A DNA stretch of 64,000 nucleotides from Adenanthera pavonina (Eukaryota > Streptophyta > Magnoliopsida > Fabales > Fabaceae), in NCBI GenBank assembly GCA_026686845.1, contig JAIVEN010000012.1, positions 23,686,501 through 23,750,500 on the forward strand. Reading direction: 5' to 3'. Positions 35,594 through 47,100 of this stretch are shown piece by piece. Numbering within the stretch: position 1 is the first letter of the stretch; each line of letters begins with the position of its first letter. Made by a program: the position numbers and the translations under genes. The notes beneath the pieces were generated by a model, which saw only the letters and a program-made list of their open reading frames with translations, did no database searches and had not been told where the DNA came from.

Positions 35594-37406
35594 CACAAGA
35601 AAAAATGTATGTCGGGGTGCAGTAAATTTTTTTATGGTGGATATTGGGATTCATCCTTGGCTTTCAATTTACGATTTCTAGTTGTAAGTCTTTGATTGAA
35701 TCAGTACCATCCGTTTTAGCTTTAGCCCTTTTTATTTATGTAACATATATTGATATAATTTTTAAAACTCTCCAAAACGTAATGGTCACTTATTTAGGAA
35801 TGGAGGGAACCAAAGGGTGTAGTAACCTGCAGAACAGAACAGTCAATTGAGTGAAGAACAACGTAAATAACAAAAGGTTGTCGCGACAATCAATAATTAA
35901 GGAGTCAATGATTTTGATTTTAAATTAAGTGCATCAAATACATGATAAAAAAAAAATTTCGAATAACAATTAAATGACAGTTAAATTAAAATCATTGACT
36001 CCTTATTAAATCTAAATGACAATTAATAAGGAGTCAATGATTTTAATTTTAAAGTGCATCAAATACATGTCGCAATTTAAATGACAATTAAATGAAGAGT
36101 TCACATTTTGGCAGTAAAACAGATCTCTTGTTATTTGACGAATATTTTTATTTCACTTATTTGTTTTATCTATTTCAATTCATGCACATATCTAGGTTTT
36201 CGTAATCTCAACAATAGTTCATGCACTCTACTTTTCTTGAATAAAGGTGATTATATTTATTCAACGTAATATATTGTATTAATTATGATTTGTTTTGTCG
36301 GCAAACAAAAAAAAAATGATTTGTTTACAACTAGAGTGGGTTTCATAATTGCAGAGTCCACTATTTACCATTTGTGAATAACTAACAAGTTTTTATTTTA
36401 TATTGATTTTTGAGAACTTAAAATAAATCCAGTTTTGTATGTATGTATACACACTCAGACACGATAATAATGCATGAATACACACACACACACAATGAAC
36501 CAATCAAAGACATGGCATATATTATTAATGGCTAATTAATTGTTCATCACCATAAAAAATTCCATTGTAATTCATTCAGATGTAAGTATCTTATACAATG
36601 CATATTCAAATTTATTTGGGAAATTAATAAGAAATGGTTATAATCCAATCAATGACAGAAAAATTGGCTACCTGAAGGTTTATTTACTAAATAAGAAATA
36701 GCTATACAATGATCACATAATCAAAAACATTAAAAATATAGAGTAATTTTTTTGCCAACGAAAAATATGTAGTAAGTGATTAAATAAAAAAGCTAAATAT
36801 ATCTTCCTTTTTTTCTGACCAGAATAAAATATACCTTCTTCATGCATCAGCGTTGGAAAATATAAATTACACCATAGCACATTGTAACAAAAAACAATTA
36901 ACGGTTGAGAAATACATTTCCAATTACTAAATCATTATATTATAATAAAACAGAATAAATTGGTAATAATATATTTTTATTTTATTTCTTTAATTTCTTG
37001 GGGCCGCCCAACCAAGTCTATGTGTATAAATTTTTTATCCTCATAGTCTCATAGAATATATTTTCAATATCTAATCAATATATTTTGGACTGAATGCAAA
37101 TTTTTATTTCTTTTAATCTTTTTCTTCATACATTTTTATTGGATTCTCTGGAATCTTTTTTCCTGACTCATGTTCTTACATGTTCCAAATTTTTGCAAAA
37201 GTTGGAACACTCCATTCCGATCTGGCTGTCACCCAAGCCCACGTGATTCTCATATAAATAAAATAAATAAATAAATAAAATAAACACTGAAAAATGTCCC
37301 TCCGCCTAAAAGGACATCATCTTTAAGTCTGACTCCCACTCTCACCCTCTCTCTCTCTCTCTCTGCCCCCACTTTAACTCTCCCCCACCGTCTGCGTACG
37401 TCATCC
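35594..37406. other. Intergenic region and promoter of the 37.4 kb gene
   Basis: Direct repeats of AAGGAGTCAATGATTTT.. lie at 35899-35942 and 36027-36070, with an inverted copy (AAAATCATTGACTCCTTATT) at about 35985-36007. The block 36125-36238 matches 31740-31850 upstream of the 32.8 kb gene. A G-box CACGTG sits at 37240-37245, just before TATAAATA at 37253-37260, followed by an (AAAT)n run and a CT-rich leader. No gene is seen. Confidence 0.55.
37240..37260 (+). promoter_or_regulatory. G-box next to TATA box, 37.4 kb transporter gene
   Basis: CACGTG at 37240-37245 is separated by 7 bp from TATAAATA at 37253-37260. The start codon follows 147 bp later. The G-box is not at the same place in the sister promoters, so this copy may respond to different bZIP/bHLH signals. 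The functional part is inference. Confidence 0.5.
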
Positions 37407-40400
37407 ATGGCAGAAAGCAGCAATAGTAAGCCCCTCATCATCAACCATTCCTCCGGCAAAGGTGGTTGGCACGCCGCCATTTTCATCATCTGTAAGTCCG
37501 ATCTCGGTCTCAGATTCGGAAGAGACGACGATTACAATACCATCGAGTTAAAATTGATTGAGATTTCTGAACAAGATTAGAGTAGATTTACTGACTTTGT
37601 GAACTCCGCCTTCGCAGGTGTGGAGTTCGCGGAGAGATTCGCGTACCAGGGTTTGGCCGGAAACCTGATAACGTACCTGACCAATGTTCTTCAGGAGCCC
37701 ATGGCGACGGCGGCCAAAAACGTCAACACTTGGGTCGGCGTTTCGTCTCTCTTTCCTTTGCTCGGTGGCTTTTTCGCCGACTCATATCTCGGCCGTTTCA
37801 ACACCATCCTCTTGTCCACCTTCGTCTATCTCTTGGTATGTATTTTTTATATCTTTTTTTTTTTTTAAATAATCTTTTGTTCGCTGTCTTTTGGGACGAT
37901 TTTTTTTGCCCAACCTTTTCGTACGGTTAGATTTCATTTTCAACCTCTTGTTTTTGTGCATATTTAAGTCAGTTGTGGGTCCCCCATTGTACGAAATAAC
38001 GAATGAGTATTGTGGTACCAACATGTATGATAAAGTCTCCATTAATAAATTACACCATTTACAGGCCATTTAAAGTTGTTCCTGTGTTTTTTTTTTAGCC
38101 TTTTTCCTTGTGCATATGAGAAAAAAATTCCAGAATTGTATAAATAAGAAAAAGGCACAAGAATAAAAAGTAAAAATTGTACAGTTGAATGACTAACTCC
38201 AGAGATCGGTTTTATTACCAGTGATTTTTTGTTTTTTGAAAAAATAGAGTGAAAAATGCTGAGCATAAGATGCGTATATGAGGAACTTGAACATGAGAGA
38301 ATCCTTGAGCTTTGAATTTGATTGTTATTCTGAGGGTCTTACAGGTTGAAGAGACCAAAATAAAAACATCAGGTACCTTTCATCCAGCCACAATGATTGT
38401 AAATTATAGTGGAAGAGTTAAAATTTATGTATACTCTTAGTAGTAAATTACTCTTTATTGCACATAAATTAAGATAGTATTTAATGTAGTTACATGTCTA
38501 AGAGTTACACTTAAGGTGATTAAGTTAATACAGCCTTGAACTGGCAGATCCTTTATATTAAATATTATAAAAAACTTTTAAAAAGTATCTTAAGATCAAG
38601 ACGAAGTATTGAAATTAAGGATACACGTACTGTATAAAATCGGTCTAACTACTAAAGTAATAAAACTATCTTAATGTGGGCTCAATAATATTTAAATTTA
38701 GTAATAAAATCTGTCTAACTACTAAAGTAATAAAACTATCTTAATTTCCTATATCAAATAATTGTAAAAAATTATATTTAATTTTCACCCAAGATTTTTT
38801 TTTCTTTTTTCTCTTTTTACTTCAACAATACTATGCTTCATTAGCTCCTTACAAATTAAAGCTAGAAACTTATATTGTGAATTTAGATACTTTATACAAT
38901 CATTGCTACCGGTGATTGGAAAAATTCTCATTTTACACCAAAAAAATTGCAGGGCATGGTTCTATTAACACTATCTGTTTCAGTAATAAAACATACAAGT
39001 CTATTTTTTGTGGCCCTTTATATACTATCAATTGGCGATGGTGGTCACAAGCCGTGTGTACAAACATTCGCCGCAGATCAATTTGACGACGACACACCGG
39101 AGGAGAAAGATGCCAAAAGCTCATTCTTCAATTGGTGGTACTTAGGAGTAGTAGGGGGTTCAACTCTTGCTGTTTTTGTAGTAATATATCTTCAGGTAAT
39201 TACTAAAATTAAATCCTTAATTTATTATTTAATCACATAATAACTCAATTATCTTTTCCACTCAACCTGGATTTGAAAATAGGATTTTTCTTTATACATT
39301 AAGAAGCCCTAACTGCCAAGTTTGTTTAAGAGTAAATTAAACATATTTGAATAAATACATAAATATCTTTTAAAACAAAAATTTATTTTATTACTTTATT
39401 TGGTTCTAAATATAAGATCTTTTATCTTTATTCTAAATATAAAACTCTTTACAGTATATGAAATAGTATGTATTATATATTTCCAAAAAATACTCATATT
39501 TAATGTATTTTAGAGAGAGATAAAGAAATTAAATAAGGGTAGTTTTGGAGAAATATTATGATTTTTGAAAAAATCATAGTAGTTAACTAATTTTAACTCA
39601 TATTTTTAATCTGCGTGATTCGATTAAAATGATTTTATATTAAGAATTGAGTATTATAGTTTAATTCAATACGTATTTTATTTTTAATTCAAGCACTATT
39701 TCTTTTTTTTATTTTTTAAATATATATTCATAAATTTAAGAAGATTTATAGACTTTAAAATTTATTTAGACGAATGCGCTGTTTTGGTTCATCAAATTTT
39801 TAGAGAGCAAAATAAAATCCTCATGTTCCAAAGAGGATATGAAAAAAAAATATATATATCCATTCCATTTCTTATAATTTTTTATGGAACATCATAATCC
39901 ATGTGACTGACTATTATTATGATGATGTAAAAATAGGACAATGTTGGGTGGGCTGTGGGCCTAGGAGTATTAGCTGGTGTGTTGGCTTTAGCTCTCGTAT
40001 TGTTCTTGGTGGGAATCAAAAGGTACAGGAAGGAAGGCCCAACTGGAAGCCCATTTACAAGTATGGCCCAAGTTCTTGTGGCTGCAACTCGAAAATGGCG
40101 CGTAAATACCATAGTTGATCCTCACATGTATTTTTACGGCGAGGAGGAGCATGGTGGACTCTATTACCAAGGTCATCCCCAGTCTCATTCTTTGGCTCAC
40201 ACCGATCAATTCAGGTGCCTCTCATTTCTCTAGTATTTAATTTTACAAAAGAAATTCTATATTAGAGAGGATTTTTCAAGCCATAATTTCTTTATCAAGA
40301 AATGTAAAGTAGGAGTAATATCGAATCAACTATACTATTAGTCTTGGTACACATGAGAAGGGTTTTATGAAAGAGATAATGAGAGAAATTCTTGTGAAAT

Positions 40401-41509
40401 ATGTGTATATTATTCAAATTTTCTATGAATAAAAAATAGTCTTTTCATGAAATATTTCTTTTCTTTTTCTTTTCCTTTTTCATTTCCCTCAATCTGACTC
40501 CTTTATATCAAATATGGCCTGTATGATTGAGAATATGAGATCTTTAGAAGACAATATTGAAATGAGCACATTCAAACTTGTGTTACTTGGCACATGTTTC
40601 TTTAAATACAAAGTGGAAAATTGTTGCAGATTTCTTGAGAAGGCAATGATCATTGATGACCTTGATGCTCCAACCAAAACAAGAAACCCATGGAGACTTT
40701 GTTCAGTGACTCAAGTAGAAGAGGTCAAACTAGTTCTTCGTCTCATTCCCATATGGCTCAGCTGTTTAATGTTCACTGTCGTCCAAGCTCAGCTCCACAC
40801 ATTCGTCACCAAGCAAGGCAACACAATGGCTCGTTCCATCGGACCACACTTCCAGATCCCACCCGCATCGCTTCAAGGCGTCATCGGACTGACAATCCTC
40901 GTCATGGTCCCAATCTATGATCGAGTTTTCGTGCCCTTAGCTAGAAAATTCACAGGGCATCACTCTGGCATCACAGTGCTACAAAGGATTGGAATAGGTT
41001 TATTCTTGTCCATACTAAACATGGTTATCTCAGCCTTAGTAGAATCCAGAAGGGTTAGTGTTGCAATACAGTATGATCTTATAGATAATCCCAACGCTGT
41101 ATTACCAATGAGCATATGGTGGTTGTTGCCTCAGTATATGATCACTGGTGTTTCTGATGCATTCACCATTGTTGGATTACAAGAGCTGTTCTATGATCAG
41201 ATGCCAGAGGCAATGAGAAGTGTGGGGGCTGCAGCATATATAAGCATTGTAGGAGTTGGAAGCTTGGCTAGTAATTTAGTTATAGTTGTTGTGGAGGAAA
41301 TCAGCTCAAGTTTTGGTGAGAAATGGTTGGGTAACAATTTGAACAGGGCACACCTTGATTATTATTATTGGGTTTTGGCTGGCTTAAGTGCTCTGGGTTT
41401 GTGTGTCTATGTTTGTCTTGCTAAGAAATTTGTGTACAAAAAGATTATGGAGGTTGAAACCAATTATCATAAGGATTCTAGTCTGAAGAATCACTATAAT
41501 CGATTGTAG
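37407..41509 (+). CDS. NPF5-type transporter (567 aa), intact
   Basis: Exons are 37407-37491, 37618-37835, 38953-39195, 39937-40214 and 40630-41509, all GT-AG. The start is the ATG of MAESSNSKP. Exon 1 is one codon shorter than in the 32.8 kb gene. ExxER is at residues 31-35 and the TM4 lysine at 134. Exon 4 ends HSLAHTDQF; exon 5 begins FLEKAMIIDDLDAP and ends in a polar tail KNHYNRL. An ATG lies in the open frame of intron 4 at about 40514, but the AG acceptor at 40628-40629 and sister homology put the exon start at 40630. Intron 2 (1,117 bp) contains a 69-bp-period duplication, and intron 3 (741 bp) a Stowaway-like MITE. All key transport residues are present, so it is probably functional. 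Confidence 0.91.
38640..38746. repeat. Direct duplication, period about 69 bp (intron 2)
   Basis: The ~37-bp segment beginning TCGGTCTAACTACTAAAGTA at about 38640 recurs at about 38709 (TCTGTCTAACTACTAAAGTA), nearly unchanged, both continuing ATAAAACTATCTTAAT. Confidence 0.7.
39394..39655. mobile_element. Stowaway-like MITE (family A, intron 3)
   Basis: It matches the element at 45887-46152 along its length: AAATATAAGA near the left end, TATTATATATTTCCAAAAAATACTC internally, GTTAACTAATTTTAACT and TATTTTTAATC near the right. The ends are worn, so borders are approximate. Confidence 0.6.
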
Positions 41510-42485
41510 GAGATGACAGAAAAACAGTATAAGGTAATGTAAAATTTCTTGGAATATGTTGTGACTTTCATAATTTTTTCGTTAAAATATTTAGTTGTGG
41601 GGGTGTTTATATTTGGCTTGCTATTCGCCGTTAAAACTCGTCTTTTTTGTAGTTAGGATGTGCTATGATATGTCTTTAATAGATTGAGGAATATTCAATT
41701 ACATTATGCATCTCTTGTTTTTTTTTTCCTTGAAAAATGTCTATATTCAACGGTCTAAAAGAAATAAATGAGATGGAAGTTGAGCTGTTAGAAACTTAAA
41801 ATAATTAATATAGATATATTTATATATAATTTATAAAAAAATCACATGATTTTTAACCATAAACAATGCAAGTCATCTCAAATTTCATACAATATATGAG
41901 GTGTGCCTTTGGTTATGTATCATGTATTAATTAAAATACAACACAATAAATATATAACTATATAACATCATATAAGTTTTGTCCAATCAAAAAACAATTA
42001 TAATTTTTGTTTAAACTTATTTATATACAATTATAAAAACATATATTGGGATAGATTGAAAAACTAAAATCTCACATTCGGAAGGAAGAAAAGATATATA
42101 GCCTTTATACGTGATAAAGAGTACGTGTTACTTGTCAAAGTGGATTTTTGGAGAGAAGGGTAGGTGCATTTTAATATTAATTAATTAATATTCATAAAAT
42201 GATGAAAATTTTCTTAGAAGATATTGTGACTTTCAAGTTTTTTTGGTAAAATATTTAGTTGTGAAGGTGTTTATTTTTACTTTTGTCTTTAATTAGATTG
42301 AGGAATATCCAATTACATTATGCAGCATGCTTTTTATTTTTCCATTATTATAAAATATAGACCGGACCAGCTGGAAACCAGTGCTAGGTTCGATCTAGAA
42401 GAAAGTTATGATCGGCCGATTCAAAAGTCAGTGTGAACTAATAAAAAACTGATGGAACTGAATCTGAGCCGGGTAAACCAAGCAT
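41510..42485. other. Intergenic region with two copies of the transporter 3' flank
   Basis: The block around AATATTTAGTTGTG.GGGTGTTTAT...AGATTGAGGAATAT.CAATTACATTATGCA occurs at about 41530-41710 and again at about 42195-42335. A third diverged copy follows the relic at about 42940-43130. A CCGGTT-family repeat fragment is at about 42358-42475. The extra flank suggests a copy whose coding part has been deleted. Confidence 0.6.
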
Positions 42486-42908
42486 GGTTTTCCAAGCTCA
42501 GCACACACATTTGTCACCAAGCAAGCTGGCACAATGGTGCATGCGTTCAATTGGACAACACTTTGAAATCCCTCCTGCTTCAGTTAAAGGTGCCAGTGGA
42601 CTTACAATATCCTGGTAACGATCCCAATCTATGATCAAGTTTTTGTGCTCTTAATTAGCTAGAATATTAACAGGGCATCGAGCTAGCTGGTATCAGAGTG
42701 TTACAGAGGATTGGAATAGGTTTATTAATTCTTGTTCATACGGTTGTCTTGATTATTTTTATTGGATTTTGGCAGGTTTAAGTTCTATGAGTTTGTGTTT
42801 ATATTTGGCTAGCTAAGAATTTTGTATATATTATATAAAAAAAATTATGGTGGTTTAACCAATTACCAATGAGATCCTAGTCTCAATAATTGCTTTAATC
42901 AAGGGTAG
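42486..42908 (+). pseudogene. Exon-5 relic of an NPF5-type transporter
   Basis: Nucleotide similarity to exon 5 of the 37.4 kb gene is clear: CAAGCTCAGC.CACACATT.GTCACCAAGCAAG, then a FEIPPASVKGASGLTI-like stretch, PIYDQVFVL and GTGTTACAGAGGATTGGAATAGG. After about 42750 there is a jump to the end of exon 5 (TTTTTATTGGATTTTGGCAGG...TTGTGTTTATATTTGGCTAG), deleting most of TM9-11. Several frameshifts and stops are present and exons 1-4 are absent. The homology runs out at the TAG at 42906-42908, equivalent to the normal stop. It is an old dead copy. Confidence 0.85.
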
Positions 42909-43259
42909 CAAATGACAAGAAGAAAGGGAATGAAAGTAAAGTAAAATTTCTTACTAGTTATTATGATTCATTCTTGTCGTTTTACATCATTTCTAATATT
43001 AGTTAACTGAATTATACATAATAAAGTTTTAGTATTTTGATTAGTGAACATTTTTTGGTGCAATATTTAGTTTCAGGGTGAATGGATTGTCTTTAATTGG
43101 ATTGAGGTGTTATCCAATTAAAATAGCACTTCCCGGTCTAGAAAAACGTCTATTCTTAGAGAGTAGTTTCTTTGTATTCCACTATATTTTTCATCTATTG
43201 CATCTCTAATCTCTAATCTCTTATTGTGGATTTGTGTAGTCAGATTTGTGATCAGTGAA

Positions 43260-44556
43260 AGGTTTATATATATTTCATATTTTATAAAAATATTTTAAAA
43301 TATTAAAAAAATCATTAATTATGATCCTCGACAGTTCTAATATGCAATGGAGGATAATGTGTGTAATGAAAAAAATCCAAACATATATTAAAAAGAAGTA
43401 AATGAGAGAAAACATAAGATGTAAAAATATTACATGTAACTCACAAAACAAAAAACAAAAAAAAAATGCATGCAACACGTGTTAATTAGAGAACAACATA
43501 TAATATGTAAATCTAACCATTCAAATTTGCAGTGGTATATAAAATATTAAAAAATAATTAAATATGAGTCTTTCATTGTAGATTTGATAATTCAATCTAC
43601 AGTGGAAGATAGTAAGTGTAGTGAAGAGAATCTATCCATATATTAAAAAAAAGTAAATGAGAGAATAGGCGAGATGTAAAAATATTAAATGTGACCATGG
43701 CAAGAAAAAAAAAATACATGTAAAATGTGTTGATGGGAGAACAACACAATATGTAGATTTGTAGTGAAGAATAAAATATTAAAAATTAATTAAATATGAT
43801 ACTTTCACTGTGGATCTGCCAATTCGAATCGGCAGTAAAGGATAGCAAGTACAGTGAGAAAATCCATGCATATATTAAAAAGAAGAAAATGAAAGAAAAA
43901 GGTGAGATGTAAAAATATTCCATGTAACCTTGGAAAAAAATGTACATGTAACATATGTTGATTGGACAACAACATAATATGTAAACCTAACAATTCAAAT
44001 CTGCAGTGGAGAATAAAATATTAAAAAAAAATAATATATTAAACTTTAATTTACTATAGATCTAACCATTCAAATTTGCAGTGAAGGATAATAAGTGTGG
44101 TAAAGAGAATTCAAATATATATATATATATATATTAAAAAGAAGTAAATGAGAGAAAATGTGAAATGTAAAAATACTACATGTAACCTTGGAAAAAATGT
44201 AACATATATAGATATGACAATTCAAATCCGCAAAATAGAGGATAAAATATTAAAAAATAATTAAATATGAACCTTTTATTGCAGATGTGACAATTTAAAT
44301 ATGTGGTAGAGAATAGCAAGTATAGTGAAGAGAATTCATACCTAAATTAAAAAAAAAAAGTGAAAGAGAAAAAATGTCATATGTAAAAATATTACATGAC
44401 CATGGAAAAAAAAGAAAGAAAGAAAGAAACATGAAACAGGTGCTGATTGGAGAATAGCTCAAGATGTATATAGAAAACAGTGCATGATTTTTCTTCGGTA
44501 ACAAAACAGTGTGTATATATATATAAATTGTCTTATCAAAAAACAACTTTAACATA
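43260..44556. repeat. Satellite-like tandem array, unit ~210-260 bp (first block, ~5 units)
   Basis: The landmark ATTAAAAA-GAAGTAAATGAGAG recurs at about 43390, 43646, 43876, 44134 and 44347; TTGATTGGAGAACAACA-type landmarks occur between them. Each unit contains the phrase TGTAGATCTGACAATTCAAA, continuing TCTGCAGTGGA, twice, in two different contexts, so the unit itself arose from an internal duplication. No open frame is conserved between units. Units are diverged, so the array is not freshly amplified. Confidence 0.75.
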
Positions 44557-44908
44557 GGATGTGTTTGGATTAGATTATGTATAAGTGATTATGAGGATAA
44601 GTGACAATAAGAATAAGTGATTATGTTTGATTTGTGTTTGGATATTTTTATCTCATAAGTGATTTTGAAAAAAGAAATGTGTTTGGATATTGGGGTTTAA
44701 GTGATTATTGGATGGATAATGAGAAGGAAAAATGAAATAAGTGATTATGGGAGGATAAGTGATTATCATAAATTGAAAAAATTAGTTTCTTCTATAAATA
44801 TTTATTTGAGGTATAAGTGCTTATTGAAAAACTATTTCTGTTTGGCAATTCCACCACATAAGTACTTATGGATCCCCATGAATGTTTATTTATGTTATCC
44901 AAACAGGC
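44557..44908. mobile_element. MITE (~352 bp) with an empty-site counterpart
   Basis: The left end GGATGTGTTTGGAT and the inverted right end GCCTGTTTGGAT are related, and TA lies on both sides (44555-44556 and 44909-44910). The interior has repeated ATAAGTGATTAT segments. The homologous sequence near 47108-47120 (AACAACTTCAGTACTATCTA) lacks the insert, giving a natural empty site. The ends fit PIF/Harbinger (Tourist-like) or hAT MITEs; the superfamily is unsettled. Confidence 0.7.
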
Positions 44909-45549
44909 TAACTATCTAATTTGTCTTTGATAACTATGCCTTTAATAGAAGCTCTTACATGCATGCTCAAAAAAAATTTACAAGATTACTATAGTTATTA
45001 ACAAATATTTACATATAAATGTGGTAAAAACTTAAACAGCAATTCTTGTGAGGTTTAGTATATGCTTACTCTGGTGCACATTATAGGTCATTTTATATCA
45101 ATTATATGTATATTAAAAAATTAATTTTTACTTAAAATCAATGTAAAAAATATCTATATTTTCTATTTTACTCTTATTAAATACCCTATTTTATTATCAT
45201 TATAGGGTCATAAATGAGGAGTATGGAAGTATTAAAGATAGGAGCAAAATGAAAAGAAAAATAGTTAATACCCTATATTTTAGATAAAAAACTTGTTATA
45301 CAAAATATTTTATAATATGGAATGGGAGGAGTATAACACTAAAATTTGTGTGTCTCAAATTTGGAAATCTTGTGCCCATATAAATCCTATGAAGTAATGT
45401 TTCCGAAAGTTTCATGAGCCATTTCTATTATGACCATTAAACTTAATGGGTGGTTGAGGATGACATGTGTTGAAGGCAATTAAAAAAAGGATTTCATTGA
45501 TGAAATAGTAAGTTGAAAATTTGGAGGGAATATCGCTAAGATGACATCG
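44909..45549. other. Duplicated non-coding flank between array blocks
   Basis: The segment from CTATCTAATTTGTCTTTGAT through TTACATGCATGCTCA..TTTACAAGATT to TAACACTAAAATTTGTGTG..TTGTGCCCATA is repeated, shorter and diverged, at about 47117-47310. It shows that the array block plus flank was duplicated as a unit. No gene is present. Confidence 0.6.
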
Positions 45550-45781
45550 GATTTTTTTTTTTGCAATCTGTAGTGGATAATAAAATATTAAAAAATAATT
45601 AAATATGAACCTTTCATTGTAGATCTGACAAACAATTCAAATCTGTAGTGGAAAATAGTAAGTGTAGTGAAGAGAATCCATGCATATGGTAAAAAGAAAA
45701 AAAAGAAGAGAATCCATACATATATTAAAAAGAAGTAAATGTGAGAAAATGTGAGAAGTAAAATTATTACATGTAACCGAG

Positions 45782-45813
<32 letters not shown>

Positions 45814-45886
45814 GAACGTATTGATTGGAGAACAACACAATATGTAGCCATGATAATTCCAATCTACAGTGGAGAATAAAATATGA

Positions 45887-46152
45887 CTCCCTCTGGTCTT
45901 AATTATTGGATCTTTTTATTTAAATCCTAAATATAGGACCCTTTACGATATATAAGGTAATATTTATTATATATTTTTAAAAAATACTCTTATTTAATGT
46001 ATATCAAAGAGAGAGAAAAAAATATTAAATAATGACAGTTTTGAAAAAAATGTTATGATTTTCGGAGAAATCGAAATAGTTAACTAATTTTAATTACTAT
46101 TTTTAATCCACACAATTTAATTAAAAGGATCTTAAATTAAGAACCAAAGGAA
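45887..46152. mobile_element. Stowaway-like MITE (family A) inside the satellite array
   Basis: The left end CTCCCTCTGGTCTTAATTAT and the inverted right end TTCCTTTGGTTCTTAATTTA are complementary, followed by GGATCTTTTT/GATCCTTTTA. It is the best-preserved copy of the family also found at 1605-1812 and 39394-39655. Confidence 0.75.
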
Positions 46153-46542
46153 TATAAAATAATTAAATAACATCGTTTCAGTGTAGATTTGACAATTCAA
46201 ATATGCATACATAGGAGGATAGTGTAGTGAGGAGAATACATAAATATATTAAAAAGAAGTAAATGAGAAAAAGGCGGGTGAGATGTAAAAATATTACATG
46301 TAACCTTGGCAAGAAAAACAATACATATATATATAGCACGTGTTGATTGGTAAATAGCACAATATGTAGATCTAATAATTCTAATATGCAGTGGAGCATA
46401 AAATATTAAAATAATTAAATATGAATATTTCACTGTAGATTTGACAATTCAAATTTGTGGTGGATGAGACTAAGTGTAATGAAAAGAATTTATATATATA
46501 TATATATTAACCATCTAACTTATATTTTATGCATAATATTTT

Positions 46543-46712
46543 GGGGGAATCACATTTTGGAACTAAAATCTCAAATTAATTGCAAAACAGATTTTTTTAC
46601 TATTTATTTTTCTAATTTTGCAACTCAGTTTCCCATTTTTATCACTGAATTTTAGTTAAAAATCCTCTTTTGTGATTAATTGGAGATCTTGGTCCCAAAA
46701 TGTGATTCCCCC
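46543..46712. mobile_element. Mutator-like MITE (170 bp) with a 9-bp target-site duplication
   Basis: The element starts GGGGGAATCACATTTTGG and ends with its exact reverse complement, an 18-bp perfect terminal inverted repeat. It is flanked by perfect 9-bp direct repeats TAATATTTT at 46534-46542 and 46713-46721. A 9-bp duplication is the hallmark of Mutator-superfamily insertion. No coding capacity. Confidence 0.88.
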
Positions 46713-47100
46713 TAATATTTTTATCAATTTTATTATAAACAAAAAGAAAAAAATGTAATACATGTTGATTGGAGAACAGCACAATGTGTAGATTTAACAA
46801 TTCAAATTTACAGTAGAGGATAAAATATTAACAATTAATTAATTAAATATGAATCTTTCACAGTAGATCTAATAATTTAAATCTACACGAGAGAATACTA
46901 AGTGTAGTGAAGAGAATCCATACCCATGTTAGAAAGAAGTGAATGAGAGTGAGATGTAAAAATCTTACATCTAACCTGCGCCAAAACAAAAAATGTAACA
47001 GTGTTGATTGGATAACATGCAGCTTAACATGTATATATAAAACCGTATAATTTTTTTTTTTGGTTGCAAGACAGTGTATATATAAATTGTCCTATGAAAA

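Larger units (their letters stand above)
45550..47100. repeat. Satellite-like tandem array (second block), interrupted by two MITEs
   Basis: Unit landmarks continue at about 45727, 46250 and 46929 (AGAAGTRAATGAGA/GTGAGA) and at 45819, 46340, 46763 and 47001 (TTGATTGG-A/T-RAA). A Stowaway-like element (45887-46152) and a Mutator-like MITE (46543-46712) sit inside it. (TA)n runs at about 45788-45813 and 46490-46507 lie at the same place in the unit as the run at 44117-44133 or near the unit's CTTGGCAAAA segment. Confidence 0.7.

Noticed and set aside
40514..40629. Extended N-terminus MACMIENMRSLEDN for exon 5 of the 37.4 kb gene
   Set aside because: This is the open end of intron 4; the AG acceptor and sister exons place the exon start at 40630.
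43275..46433. Several minus-strand open frames of 62-87 codons in the satellite array
   Set aside because: They recur only because the repeat recurs; they are disrupted differently in each unit and look like poly-Phe/Ile translation of repeat DNA.
43260..47100. Regularly spaced repeats as a possible CRISPR-like array
   Set aside because: Units are ~210-260 bp, diverged along their whole length and in a plant nuclear context; there are no constant short repeats with unique spacers.
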